Shown: positions 16,615 through 25,805, counted from the stretch's first letter. The stretch: DNA of 64,000 bases from JAFDWI01 sp963764215 (GCA_963764215.1 CAVXRS010000008.1:1-64000); one strand, 5' to 3'. The notes: a model not told the origin generated them from the letters alone. A program made the numbers and translations.

Positions 16615-17503
16615 CGGACTCGGAAAAGGGCTCGGCGCCCTCATTCCAAATGAATCGACGGCGGAGACGACCCCCCAGTCCCAGGTCGGCCTCATCGAGG
16701 TGCCGATCAACGAGATCGTTCCGAATCAATTCCAACCCAGGACCCACTTCGACGAGGAGGCATTGACGCTGCTGACGGCGTCGATCCGGGAACTGGGCGT
16801 CCTGCAGCCCATCCTGGTGCGCGCGACCGATGATGGCGCCTACGAGCTGATCGCAGGAGAGCGACGCTGGCGAGCCGCGAAGCGGGCCGGTCTCGCGATG
16901 GTTCCCGCCATCGTCCGGGAAGTGAACGATGCGAGCTCGCTGGAGCAGGCGCTGGTGGAGAACCTCCACCGTCAGGACCTGAATCCACTGGAGGAAGCCG
17001 CGGCCTACCAACAGCTCCTGGATGACTTCTCGCTGACTCATGAGGAGGTCGCCCGGCGGGTCGGGAAGAGTCGCGCCGCGATTTCGAACTCCCTCCGACT
17101 GTTCCTCCTGCCGCCTGCCGTGCAGCGCCTGGTGCAGGATGGACGCCTGACCGCAGGCCACGCCCGCGCGCTCCTGGGCAGCCCGGATCGGGCATTCCAG
17201 GAAGCCCTCGCCCGAAAGGCGGCCGCCGGCGATTTCTCGGTCCGTCAGGTGGAAGAAGCAGTTCGGCGGAAGGCGAAGGCGAATGACCCCGAGCCGTCGC
17301 CGTCGGCGAACAGTCTTCGGGCGCCCGGCCTGCTCGAGTTGGAGGAGCTGCTCTCGGAACGACTCGACACCCGCGTGAAAGTCACCATGGGCGCGAAACG
17401 CGGCCGCATCGCCATCGAGTTTGCCACGTTGGAGGATCTCGAGCGCATTTATCGGGCCATGTCCACGGTCCCCCAGGATGCGACGAGCAAGCCCGAAGAC
17501 TGA
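16601..17503 (+). CDS. parB: Chromosome partitioning protein ParB (CTPase)
   Basis: A 300-residue ParB. The start RRSGLGKGLGALIP is the typical ParA-interacting N terminus. The ParB/Srx CTPase fold contains the GERRWRAAKRAG box. The helix-turn-helix that reads parS is LTHEEVARRVGKSRAAISNS. The C-terminal dimerisation domain carries an RGRIAIEF-type strand and ends at residue 300. ATG 16601 overlaps the parA end by 14 bases, indicating coupled translation. The parS sites sit about 1 kb upstream. Confidence 0.97.
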   Translation: MARRSGLGKGLGALIPNESTAETTPQSQVGLIEVPINEIVPNQFQPRTHFDEEALTLLTASIRELGVLQPILVRATDDGAYELIAGERRWRAAKRAGLAMVPAIVREVNDASSLEQALVENLHRQDLNPLEEAAAYQQLLDDFSLTHEEVARRVGKSRAAISNSLRLFLLPPAVQRLVQDGRLTAGHARALLGSPDRAFQEALARKAAAGDFSVRQVEEAVRRKAKANDPEPSPSANSLRAPGLLELEELLSERLDTRVKVTMGAKRGRIAIEFATLEDLERIYRAMSTVPQDATSKPED

Positions 17504-17520
17504 CGTTCGACCCAAGTTGT

Positions 17521-17545
17521 CCACAACCTGTGGCTAAGGTTGTGG
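17521..17545. terminator. Hairpin between convergent parB and cwlM-like genes
   Basis: CCACAACCT and AGGTTGTGG form a perfect 9-bp stem with a 7-base loop, in the 93-base gap between the converging parB and cwlM-like genes. There is no U-tract, so it may act as a weak or Rho-assisted bidirectional terminator. The left arm overlaps TTGTCCACA (17517-17525), a perfect actinobacterial DnaA box. Confidence 0.55.
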
Positions 17546-17596
17546 GTAGAAGTTCGACCTCGACTCGCGTCGGGATCGACAGGCTCCGAACGACCG

Positions 17597-18616
17597 TCAG
17601 CCTGATTCGTCGGGATCATCGACGGGCGCGGCGACCCAGTGGGCAACGGCTTCGGCAACCGCGCCCGCCAGCGACGAGGCATTTTCCACGACCCAGCTCG
17701 GCGGCCCGATTTCGCACCACAACGCCGGCATCGACGTTTCGCGGAGAACCGATCGTCGCATGCCCCGGATGCTCACGGGTTCTGGGAACGGGTGCAGCTG
17801 GAGAATTCGGGCGAGCAGCTCGGCGAGGCGCCGACCGCCGGCGGATTCGAAACCTTCGGTCCGGTAATAGGAGAGGCGAGCGCCGGATTCGCTGTGGGTG
17901 GTACATCCAACGAAGCAACGAGCCCCGAACCGGTTCGCTTCGGCAGCTTGTGACGACCCTTCCGGATGGTGGATGGCCAGCGTGAGGGCACCGGCCGCGT
18001 CCAACCGGGTGGTGACGGCACGAGCGAGCGCGGGCAGGGTTCCTGGTTCGGCGATGGCGATGCGCGTGCCGCGGAGCTGGTGGGATCCGCCGAGAAGTTC
18101 CAGTCGTTCGGTCAGCAGGGCCTTGGTGATCGTCGTGGCTTTCTCCGGCCCGAGGCGACGGAGCTGGTCGATCACATCCGGCCCGACCACCCCATCGGTC
18201 ACGAGTGCGGTATTCCGCTGAAAGGCGACGACGGCGGCCTCGGTGTCCGGGCCGAAGATCCCGTCCACCCGGCCGTTGTGGAAGCCGAGACGGCCCAATC
18301 GGCGCTGGACGACGGCGACGTCGTCACCGCGCAGCATGGGGGAGCGGTGGTAGAGCAGCCGGTCACCGAGTTCGTAACCGGATTCCACGAGGGCGGCCCA
18401 GGTCGAACGGTCACAGACGCCCGTGACTTCGAGTCCGACCTGATCCTGAAACGAGCGGAGCGCCCCCGCGGTGGTTTCGTCGAAGATCCCCGTCGTCTCG
18501 AGCGTCGAGAGGTAGCCCCCGCCTCGGAGTCGCGTCTGGAGATCGCGCACGGCGTCGCCGGACGAGCCCAGCTGGAGGGGGAGGACGGCGGAGACGGGGT
18601 CGTGACCTTCAGGCAT
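17597..18616 (-). CDS. cwlM: CwlM-like peptidoglycan-binding protein with degenerate amidase_3 domain
   Basis: A 339-residue protein with two peptidoglycan-binding (PG_binding_1) repeats: AVRDLQTRLRGGGYLS to TWAALVESG, and DVAVVQRRLGRLGFHNGRVDG to DVIDQLRRLG. An N-acetylmuramoyl-L-alanine amidase (amidase_3) fold follows. The first zinc ligand normally in a DPGHGG motif is absent (IAIAEPGTLP here). A histidine in CTTHSESGA and a glutamate in LWCEIGPP remain. In Mycobacterium the same locus encodes CwlM, a cytoplasmic, non-catalytic homologue that activates MurA when phosphorylated. There is no signal peptide here either, so a regulatory role is likely (inference). ATG 18616 is taken as start; GTG 18628 is possible. 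Confidence 0.85.
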   Translation of the reverse strand: MPEGHDPVSAVLPLQLGSSGDAVRDLQTRLRGGGYLSTLETTGIFDETTAGALRSFQDQVGLEVTGVCDRSTWAALVESGYELGDRLLYHRSPMLRGDDVAVVQRRLGRLGFHNGRVDGIFGPDTEAAVVAFQRNTALVTDGVVGPDVIDQLRRLGPEKATTITKALLTERLELLGGSHQLRGTRIAIAEPGTLPALARAVTTRLDAAGALTLAIHHPEGSSQAAEANRFGARCFVGCTTHSESGARLSYYRTEGFESAGGRRLAELLARILQLHPFPEPVSIRGMRRSVLRETSMPALWCEIGPPSWVVENASSLAGAVAEAVAHWVAAPVDDPDESG

Positions 18617-18666
18617 GGGATCATGCACGCGCGGTCCGGAGACCGGCGTTCGGCGAGGGGCGAGCG

Positions 18667-18999
18667 TCAGGACAGGAAGTCGCGGAGATCGTCGACGAGC
18701 TGGGTCTTGCCTTTTGCGCCCACGACCCGTTTGGCCTCTTGGCCGTCCTTGAACACGATCAGCGTGGGAATGCTCATGACGTTGAACTGCAACGGGACCT
18801 TGGGATTCGCGTCGATGTCGATCTTCGCGAAGGACATCTGATCGCCGTGTTCGGTTGCGAGCTCTTCGATGATCGGCGCGACCTTCTTGCACGGGCCACA
18901 CCATTCGGCCCAGAAGTCCACCAGTACCGGCTTGGCGGCGCTGTTGATCTGTTCATCGAACGAACCATCGGTGAGCGTGAGAATACCTTCGGCAGCCAT
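18667..18999 (-). CDS. trxA: Thioredoxin
   Basis: A 110-residue thioredoxin with the active site WAEWCGPCKKVAP, the cis-proline segment VMSIPTLIVFKDG and a normal total length. It reduces disulfides in cytoplasmic proteins using electrons from thioredoxin reductase, encoded 20 bases upstream on the same strand. It is probably an operon with trxB and the cwlM-like gene, as in mycobacteria. Confidence 0.97.
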   Translation of the reverse strand: MAAEGILTLTDGSFDEQINSAAKPVLVDFWAEWCGPCKKVAPIIEELATEHGDQMSFAKIDIDANPKVPLQFNVMSIPTLIVFKDGQEAKRVVGAKGKTQLVDDLRDFLS

Positions 19000-19019
19000 G
19001 CGTACCTCCTGTGGGGAAT

Positions 19020-20024
19020 CTACCAGTCTTCGGTGGGGGCGCCGGCGTCCAGCCAGCGCTCGGCATCGATTGCGGCCTTGCAGCCGGATCCGGCGGCGGT
19101 GATTGCCTGGCGATAGATGTCGTCGTGGACGTCACCCGCGGCAAAGACACCGGCCACACTTGTCCGTGTGTTTTGATGTATATCGATATATCCTGTATCA
19201 AGCAGGTCAATTTGGCCTTTGAACAGTCCGGTGTTCGGCTGGTGGCCGATCGCGACGAACAGCCCGGTGACGTCCAAGGTCGACGTCGCCCCGGTTCGAG
19301 TGTCGGTCAAGGTCACACCTTCGAGCTTGTCGTCCCCATGGACGGCAGTGACCTGCGAATTCCAGGCGAAAGAGATCTTCGGATCGTCCATGGCCCGTTG
19401 TTGCATGATCTTGGACGCCCGCAACTCGTCACGCCGGTGCACGATGGTGACCGAGTCGGCGAATCGGCTCAGAAAGGTCGCTTCTTCCATGGCGGAATCG
19501 CCTCCTCCCACGACCGCGATGTCGTGGCCGCGGAAGAAGAACCCGTCACACGTGGCGCAGGTCGACACGCCGTGGCCGAGGAGACGTCGTTCGTGTTCGA
19601 TCCCCAACATGAGGGACTGGGCACCGGTGGCGATGATGATGGACCGCGCCCGGGCGGTCGGCTCGGGCGCGTCGGGGTCGTCCGCCCAGACGCCGTAGGG
19701 AGCTGCGCCGAGGTCGACCCGGGAGACCTTCCGGGTGATGAGCTCGGCGCCGAACCGTTCTGCCTGGCCCCGGAATGCCTCCATCAGCTCGGGGCCCATG
19801 ATGCCGTCGACGAAACCCGGGTAGTTCTCGATCTCGGTCGTCAACATGAGCTGCCCTCCGGGTTGATCGGAGGTGCTGGACGGTTCGCCCTCGAAGACCA
19901 CGGGAGCAAGCTGGGCACGTGCCGCGTAGATCGCCGCCGTGAGCCCGGCCGGACCCGATCCGATGATGATGACGTCGTGGATGTTCTCGGACAACCGTTG
20001 CTCCTGGCCTTGCTCCTGGCTCAT
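19020..20024 (-). CDS. trxB: Thioredoxin-disulfide reductase
   Basis: A 334-residue NADPH-dependent flavoprotein that reduces thioredoxin. FAD site: IIGSGPAGLTAAIYAARA near the start. Redox-active CATC (STCATCDGFFFRG) near residue 155. NADPH site: VVGGGDSAMEEATFLSRFA. C-terminal FAD segment: VAGVFAAGDVHDDIYRQ. The length is normal for low-molecular-weight TrxB. It lies 20 bases upstream of trxA on the same strand. Confidence 0.97.
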   Translation of the reverse strand: MSQEQGQEQRLSENIHDVIIIGSGPAGLTAAIYAARAQLAPVVFEGEPSSTSDQPGGQLMLTTEIENYPGFVDGIMGPELMEAFRGQAERFGAELITRKVSRVDLGAAPYGVWADDPDAPEPTARARSIIIATGAQSLMLGIEHERRLLGHGVSTCATCDGFFFRGHDIAVVGGGDSAMEEATFLSRFADSVTIVHRRDELRASKIMQQRAMDDPKISFAWNSQVTAVHGDDKLEGVTLTDTRTGATSTLDVTGLFVAIGHQPNTGLFKGQIDLLDTGYIDIHQNTRTSVAGVFAAGDVHDDIYRQAITAAGSGCKAAIDAERWLDAGAPTEDW

Positions 20025-20108
20025 GAGAGCCGATGTTCGCCTTGTGGAACCATGCCGACGTCGATGGTATTCCCGATCGCCCCGGCGCGGGTCCGATCGT
20101 CGATCACG

Positions 20109-20435
20109 CTACCGGTGCGGAATCCTCCGTGCCTTGGCCCAGAGCGCCAGGGCACTGATCCCGAAGAGCACGCCCAGTCCCAACTCGGGGACCCAGACCC
20201 GGTGTTCGGGCAGGTAGACCGTGATGATCCGGATGAACAGCACGCTGAACAGGACCAGCGCGGCGATCCCGACGACGGTGGCGAAGAGGCCGTAGACGAT
20301 CGCCCGGGCGACGGTCATTGCCGGTCCGACCGTCTTGTCGCGGACCGTGCCGACGGTCGAGACGATCAGGTCCGTCGCCTGGTCGGGCCAGGACGCGACC
20401 GGATCGGAGGCGCTCGGTGACGGGTCAGCAGCCAT
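20109..20435 (-). CDS. Small membrane protein of unknown function (two TM helices)
   Basis: A 108-residue protein with a Ser/Pro/Asp-rich N terminus and two predicted membrane helices (ARAIVYGLFATVVGIAALVL... and GLGVLFGISALALWAKA). The loop between them contains YLPEHRVWVP. I do not recognise a family with confidence. It lies upstream of trxB on the minus strand with an 84-base gap and downstream of the next membrane protein by 9 bases, so it may share transcripts with either. Confidence 0.65.
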   Translation of the reverse strand: MAADPSPSASDPVASWPDQATDLIVSTVGTVRDKTVGPAMTVARAIVYGLFATVVGIAALVLFSVLFIRIITVYLPEHRVWVPELGLGVLFGISALALWAKARRIPHR

Positions 20436-20444
20436 GGCGACACC

Positions 20445-21074
20445 CTAGTGGTCGACGGCGCCGAGTATCCGACACGTGCGGGCGTCGACGAGCACGAGGC
20501 GGGTGCCTGCCGGCGAACTTCCCGATGCCGGGAGCTGGTACGACAGGACGAAAGCCGTCGACGGACCGATCGTCAGACGTGCCTCGGCCGCCCGCCGACC
20601 GAGCGCGCGATCCCTGGTCTGCTGGTCGACCGCCTGGGCGCAGCGCTGAACTCCCGCAGCGGTCGCGTCCACCGCGCTCGAATCGGCGGGCACCGAGGTC
20701 GACGACGCGACGGTCGAGCCACCGCCCGGAGGATCGAGCGTGTTCGGATCGAGGGTCCTGAGCAGGTCGAGCGCGGCCTTGCGATCGGCGACGCTTCCCA
20801 GGCTGCGCAGCAACGGTCCTGTGCGAACCACCGTCGGTACGGCGCCGGTCGACGGCGAACGCGTCGGCGTCGACGGATCGCGTCCGGTGACCACCAGGAC
20901 GATCCCGACGATCAGTGCCAGCACGCCCAGCGCCAGCACCATCAGATGGCGTTTGAACGGCACCGGTCGACCGCTGTCGGCGTCGACGGCGTGCGCCGGG
21001 TCGTCGCCGGATGCCACAGACCGGGCGGACGTCCGTTCGAAAGGGGCCTCGTCGGGTCCGGGGTCCTGGTTCAT
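20445..21074 (-). CDS. Single-pass membrane protein of unknown function
   Basis: A 209-residue protein with about 55 polar residues, a membrane helix (HLMVLALGVLALIVGIVLVV) and an extracellular Thr/Ser/Pro-rich segment leading to a small domain with two cysteines (VQRCAQAVD and DARTCRILGAVDH) that could pair. The ATG at 21074 overlaps the stop of the kinase gene (ATGA), so it is probably translated with it. No family was recognised. Its place next to a receptor kinase suggests an envelope role (inference). Confidence 0.7.
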   Translation of the reverse strand: MNQDPGPDEAPFERTSARSVASGDDPAHAVDADSGRPVPFKRHLMVLALGVLALIVGIVLVVTGRDPSTPTRSPSTGAVPTVVRTGPLLRSLGSVADRKAALDLLRTLDPNTLDPPGGGSTVASSTSVPADSSAVDATAAGVQRCAQAVDQQTRDRALGRRAAEARLTIGPSTAFVLSYQLPASGSSPAGTRLVLVDARTCRILGAVDH

Positions 21075-22660
21075 TTGAGTCGCAGTTCCCCGATCGTGAC
21101 CCGTCCGTTGTCGGTCAGTCTGGTGATCCACAGCATCACCTGTGCGGCCCGGTGTCCCCCGAGATCGAACGTCGTGGTGCCGGCGGCGATGTCGGTGTGG
21201 GAGCTGACCGGCGATCCCCAGTCGGCCAAGCTGTTGCCCGGATTTCCGGTCGAGACATAGGCCTGGGCGCTCCAACCGGACGAGGGGCTCACGACCGCGA
21301 GCGACGACACCTTGGTCGGCGCATCGAGGGTCAGTCGGATACCGACCCCGCTCTTGGTCCCGAAACCGGGAGCGTTCTGGTAGGTCTCGGTGTGCCAGGT
21401 CGTGGCCGGATTGCCGTCATCGAGATTCTGAAGCTGCTGGTCGTCCTCGACGCCGTCGCCCGGAGGCGGATCGAAGGCGCGGATCGACGCGATCTTCGGG
21501 GTCGTCACCGGCACGGTCGTCGTCGCCGCTGCTCGGGAGCTCCCGAGCAGACGCTTACCCGCGTTCGACCGACCGAAGAGGAGTCCCACGACGCCGAGTG
21601 CCACGGCGACGAGCACGATCAGCAGCGTCGGCACCAACCACGCCCGCTCTGACTGGCCGAACCCCCCCGGCGGCTCCACCTCACCGGAGGGATCTCCCAC
21701 CCCCGCGACGGCACGTGGGGGGACGGGGGTGCGATCCCGTGGTGGCGGAGTGTCGTCACCCCGGGACACGATCGTGTCGTCGGTCGGCGCCACGATCCGG
21801 GGCTGGCCGGAGACACAGGCCAGCAGGGCGGCGCGCAACTGCGCGGCGTCGGCATAGCGGTCGTCGGGGGCCCGGGCCATCGCCCGCATCACCACGTCCT
21901 CGACTGAACGGGGAATCTCGGCGCGGACCTGTCGTGGCCGTAGGGGCGACTGGTGCAATCGGGCCAGCGCGGTGCCGGTGTCGGTGTCGGCGAGAAACGG
22001 GACGCGACCGGTCAGTGCTTCGTACAGCACCACGCCGAGGGCATAGAGGTCGGTTCGACCGTCGACCCGGGTGCCCTCGACCTGTTCGGGGGCGAGGTAC
22101 TTCGCGGTGCCGAGCATCGAGCCTTCTGCGGTGAGGTCCGGACCCAGTGCCGCCTTCGCAATGCCGAAGTCCGCCACCATCACCCGGCCGTCGACCGACA
22201 ACAGGATGTTCGCCGGCTTGATGTCCCGGTGCACGACACCGGCCCGATGGGCGGTGTCCAGGGCATCGGCGACCTGTGCACCGACGGCGATCGCCTGGTC
22301 GGTCGGGAGCGTCTGGGACGTGTCGAGGCGCTTCCGCAGGGTCGTGCCGTGGACGAGTTCCATGACGATCGCCTCACAGTCGTCCTCGGAAACCGTGTCA
22401 TAGATCGACACGATCGAGGGATGGCTCAGCCGCGCCGCGGCGATCGCCTCGTGACGGAATCGTTCGACGAAGGCGTCGTCGGCGAGCAGGTGGACGTGGA
22501 GGATCTTGACCGCCACCGATCGGGCGAGCACCTCGTCGACCGCCCGGAAGACGCGTGCCATGCCGCCGGTCGCGATCAACTCGACCAGCCGGTAACGCCC
22601 ACCGATCGTCGAGCCGGCCAGGTCGGCGGCGGAGCCACGTGCCACAGGTTCGTCGTCCAC
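21071..22660 (-). CDS. PknB-type Ser/Thr protein kinase with extracellular discoidin-like domain
   Basis: About 529 residues. The kinase domain has the glycine loop IATGGMARVFRAVD, the lysine in SVAVKILHVH, the catalytic loop HRDIKPANILL, DFGIAKA and an APEQVEG activation segment. A membrane helix (WLVPTLLIVLVAVALGVVGL) follows at about 370-390. The outer C-terminal domain of about 140 residues (FDPPPGDGVEDDQQLQNLDDGNPATTWHTE onward in broad outline) resembles an F5/8-type or discoidin beta-sandwich that binds sugars. In mycobacteria a related kinase-like domain with such a sensor occurs in MviN. GTG 22660 is chosen because degV ends 13 bases upstream; the frame itself runs further into degV. 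Confidence 0.88.
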   Translation of the reverse strand: MDDEPVARGSAADLAGSTIGGRYRLVELIATGGMARVFRAVDEVLARSVAVKILHVHLLADDAFVERFRHEAIAAARLSHPSIVSIYDTVSEDDCEAIVMELVHGTTLRKRLDTSQTLPTDQAIAVGAQVADALDTAHRAGVVHRDIKPANILLSVDGRVMVADFGIAKAALGPDLTAEGSMLGTAKYLAPEQVEGTRVDGRTDLYALGVVLYEALTGRVPFLADTDTGTALARLHQSPLRPRQVRAEIPRSVEDVVMRAMARAPDDRYADAAQLRAALLACVSGQPRIVAPTDDTIVSRGDDTPPPRDRTPVPPRAVAGVGDPSGEVEPPGGFGQSERAWLVPTLLIVLVAVALGVVGLLFGRSNAGKRLLGSSRAAATTTVPVTTPKIASIRAFDPPPGDGVEDDQQLQNLDDGNPATTWHTETYQNAPGFGTKSGVGIRLTLDAPTKVSSLAVVSPSSGWSAQAYVSTGNPGNSLADWGSPVSSHTDIAAGTTTFDLGGHRAAQVMLWITRLTDNGRVTIGELRLK

Positions 22661-22673
22661 GATGGCCCTGACG

Positions 22674-23560
22674 CTACCGGGCACCGTGGGATGCGGCGAA
22701 GGCCCGTGCGGGGAGTTGCTCAGTCGGGGAACGGGGGAGCACGAGGGAGACCCCGAGCGCCCGGGGACCACCGTGCGTCCCGATCGTGGGCCCGAGGCGC
22801 ACGGTTCCCATCGACTCGGACTCGTCGAACATCGCCCGGAACGACTCGACGTCCGGCGCCATCGATTCGAGGATCGTGAGGTCCTCGACGTCGCCGAGCG
22901 TGTCGACCCGGGTGTTGATCCAATCCAACGCCTTGCGCCTGGTGCGCTGTTTGGCGGCCTCCTCGACCCGGCCGCCGAGGATCTAGATGATCGGTTTGAT
23001 CGACAACAGGGTGCCGAGAAACGCCTGCGCCCCGCCGATGCGACCGCCCATCTTGAGGTTCTCGAGGGTGTCGAAGGTGCCGTAGATCCGGGTTCGGCGG
23101 CACGGTCGTTGACCATCTCCTCGATCTCGTCCAGTGATCGGCCCTCGGCGGCGGCTGCCACGGCTCGCCGGACGATGGCCTGGAGTCCGCCCGTGACGGA
23201 TTGGGAGTCGAGGACCCGGACCTCGATCCGATCGGCGACACTCCGTGCGGCGTTCTTGGCGGCATCCATCGTCGCGGACATCTCCGCGGCGAGGTTGATG
23301 CACACGATGGCCTCGGCCCCGGCATCCGCGGCTTGCGTGAACACCTCGGCGAAGGCGCCCGGAGACGGTGCCGCAGTCGCAGGGAGTCCCGGAGTCTCGG
23401 CCATCTTCTCGTAGAACTCCTCGACGCCGAGATCGACCCCGTCGAGGTACTCGGTGTCACCGAAGCGAATCGTCAGGGGCACGACGCGGACGCCGAGCTC
23501 CGCGGCCTGAGCCGCGGAGAGGTCCGAACCCGAGTCGGTGACGATGTGGATGCCTGGCAT
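22674..23560 (-). CDS. degV: DegV family fatty-acid-binding protein (frameshift and in-frame TAG)
   Basis: DegV/FakB proteins bind a fatty acid for phosphorylation by FakA. The start IHIVTDSGSDLSAAQAAELG, then VVPLTIRFGD and the TAAPSPGAF segment, are typical. The frame is lost near 23093 (after MVNDRAA) and resumes one base off with RTRIYGTFDTLENLKMGGR. The resumed frame meets TAG at 22983-22985, where PII(E)I is expected, and continues cleanly as GGRVEEAAKQRTRRKALDW to the stop at 22674. Two defects in one conserved gene, both repaired by single-base changes, point to sequence error. A decayed gene is the alternative. Confidence 0.82.
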
Positions 23561-23711
23561 TGCATTCCTTTCCGGGGCCGCACCCGGGAACGACCTTCCC
23601 GGACGACGGGCCCACCTGCGGGTCCGATCGGAGGTTCCGACTCGGGAAGACGGGTGCAGGTTTCACATTGTGGCGCAAAACGTTCGTCGCCGTCCGACCG
23701 GGGTCCCCGCT

Positions 23712-25805
23712 TCAGTCGATGTCGATGAGCTCGGCCGGTGGCACGTGGCGCTCCCGACGCCGCCGACGGACCCGCACGATGTCGCGGCCCCACCACACGA
23801 AGAGGAACGCCAGCGAGCCGAAACTGATGATCAGGCCGACCCCGGACGCCGTCGTCGATCGGACGACGACCTCGGTGGTACCGCTGATGAGTTGATTGTC
23901 GGGTGAGGTCACGGTCACCCGGACGATCGCATCGCCCGGGGAGTCACTGTGGACCCGGATCTGGAAATGGGTGGTCGGCTGATCGAGCCGCACCATTTGG
24001 GAGACGCCATCGGGGAAGCCAAGCCGGCTGCGCGCATCGATGTGGATCTTCACCCGCGTCGGGCCGTCCGCAGGACGCCGGATGGTGAAGGGGAGTGAAG
24101 CATCGTGGGCGGTGAGCGTGATCGTCTGGCGTGTGGGCAGATCGATCGACGTGGAGACCCCGCGGACATCTGCTTCCACGGCCGCGAGGGCGGCGGCTCG
24201 TCGGTCGTTCCCCACTTCCGATGACACCGCCAGATCGATCTGGTCGTTCAGCGCGGCGATCCTCGACGCCGTCCGGGTGGCGCCACCGGGCGCCATCGTC
24301 GCCAACGAGGCGACTCGGCCGTTCGTGGTGGCCACCTGCCTGGCGAGTTCGTCGAGGGGTTTCTGATCGTCGCTCGACTTCAGCTGGCGCTCGAGCACGT
24401 CGCCTGTGCTGGCCTGGTCGCCGGCCGCGCGGATCGGCGGCGTGTCCAGCACGACGTCGGAAAGCGGAGTGGGGGCGACCAGGGGAGCGGCACCGGAAGG
24501 ATGGGCGGTCCCGAGCCCGGCGACGTAGGTCTCGAGAAACTGCTTCGAGGGATTCCAGCCGACCGGTGAGGCGACCACGACACCGCGGGTCATCGCCGGC
24601 AGGTCGAGCGCGATGACCGAGAGGTCGGCGAGCAGCTGGTTTGCGCCCAGCACGGGGTCCTCGGCGCGGAAATGCCGGGTGAGCTCCTGGTCGAGCTGCA
24701 CGGCGCGCACCGTGCGCCCGTTGCCGGCGACCAGGTCGAAGGGACCCGCCAGCGCGCGCGGGAAGCGACTGCTGTCCAGCGGGCTCAGCGCGTCCTGGGG
24801 CACCAGGAAGGCGTTGGCGGAACGGTCGGCGAGCCAGCGCACTTCGCGGTCGGTCACCGGCGTGCCCCATTCGCCCAGGTCGGCCGGTGCCGGCGTGGGT
24901 CGGTGGAGGTGTGCGGCGAGACTCTTGGTTCCCTTGTCGGTCAATCGCGCCGCCTCGTCGGCGAGGTTGGGCGTTGCCAACCATCTCGCCAGGTCGATCC
25001 GCGACCAGCCGAGCTGCTGGAGCGGTTGCCCATCGGAGAGCGTTGCCAGATCCTTGACGGTGCGGGGGTGTCGCCCGTTCGCCAGGGCATCGACGAGGGC
25101 GGGGGAGACGGCGAACCCGAGGCTCGAGCGAACGGTCGTGTCGGCTCCGGCGAGCCCGGAGGTGAGTGCCCCGGCTGCCTGGGTGGCACGTGTCGGAACC
25201 CGGAGGGAACCGTCGGCGGTCGAGGCGGGATCGGCGCCGAGACGCAGCTCGGTGGCGACCCGGAGGGGTACCTGTCCGCCGGTCCCGCCCGCGGCGGCTT
25301 CCGGTAGCCGCACCACGTAGGTGACGATCGATGCCACGATCGCCCCGGAACGGTCGGTCACTGCGAAGTCCAGGGGGTACACACCGGGACTGGCGAGGGT
25401 GACGGGATCGGTCGAACCCGGCGTTGCCGAGGCGTGGCCGACGGCGAATTCGACGGTGATCTTCTCGGCGCGTCGGGTGATCGACCGGGCCGGGAGCGAG
25501 CGCAACCGATTCCCGAGATCGTGTCCGGCCATGGTGAGGTCGAACGCCGACCGGGTGCGGACCGCGTCGTGGAGGTTCGTCTCGAGTCGGCCGCCGACCG
25601 GCACGTCGGCGAGGCGCACCACGGCGCTGAACTTTCCCGTGGCGGGCACCCAGAGTGTCTGGGAAACGAGGTGGATCGCCGGCGTACCGCCGGCGGCTCT
25701 CGCGCCGGTCTCGGCGGCGGTGACGCCGCCGGTCGGGGGCGCCGCACCGACCGTTGCCAGGACCACCCCGAGCAGCGTGCCGACCACCAGTGCGATGCGC
25801 TTCAT
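23712..25805 (-). CDS. DUF6049-type secreted/membrane-anchored envelope protein
   Basis: A 697-residue protein. An N-terminal signal peptide (MKRIALVVGTLLGVVLATVG) precedes a long extracellular part. A single C-terminal membrane helix (VGLIISFGSLAFLFVWWG) is followed by a basic tail (RVRRRRRERHVPP). Near residue 590 a beta-rich domain (SLPFTIRRPADGPTRVKIHI) precedes the helix. The layout and position match the actinobacterial DUF6049 family (Mycobacterium Rv3909), which lies near mviN, trxB and the origin. Function is unknown; an envelope or wall role is presumed. Its start overlaps the GNAT gene end by 4 bases. Confidence 0.8.
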   Translation of the reverse strand: MKRIALVVGTLLGVVLATVGAAPPTGGVTAAETGARAAGGTPAIHLVSQTLWVPATGKFSAVVRLADVPVGGRLETNLHDAVRTRSAFDLTMAGHDLGNRLRSLPARSITRRAEKITVEFAVGHASATPGSTDPVTLASPGVYPLDFAVTDRSGAIVASIVTYVVRLPEAAAGGTGGQVPLRVATELRLGADPASTADGSLRVPTRATQAAGALTSGLAGADTTVRSSLGFAVSPALVDALANGRHPRTVKDLATLSDGQPLQQLGWSRIDLARWLATPNLADEAARLTDKGTKSLAAHLHRPTPAPADLGEWGTPVTDREVRWLADRSANAFLVPQDALSPLDSSRFPRALAGPFDLVAGNGRTVRAVQLDQELTRHFRAEDPVLGANQLLADLSVIALDLPAMTRGVVVASPVGWNPSKQFLETYVAGLGTAHPSGAAPLVAPTPLSDVVLDTPPIRAAGDQASTGDVLERQLKSSDDQKPLDELARQVATTNGRVASLATMAPGGATRTASRIAALNDQIDLAVSSEVGNDRRAAALAAVEADVRGVSTSIDLPTRQTITLTAHDASLPFTIRRPADGPTRVKIHIDARSRLGFPDGVSQMVRLDQPTTHFQIRVHSDSPGDAIVRVTVTSPDNQLISGTTEVVVRSTTASGVGLIISFGSLAFLFVWWGRDIVRVRRRRRERHVPPAELIDID

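Noticed and set aside
12575..22985. TAG recoding as a sense codon
   Set aside because: The two in-frame TAG codons stand for different residues (Trp and Glu), and TAG ends other genes normally, for example the first methyltransferase. Point errors or mutations fit better.
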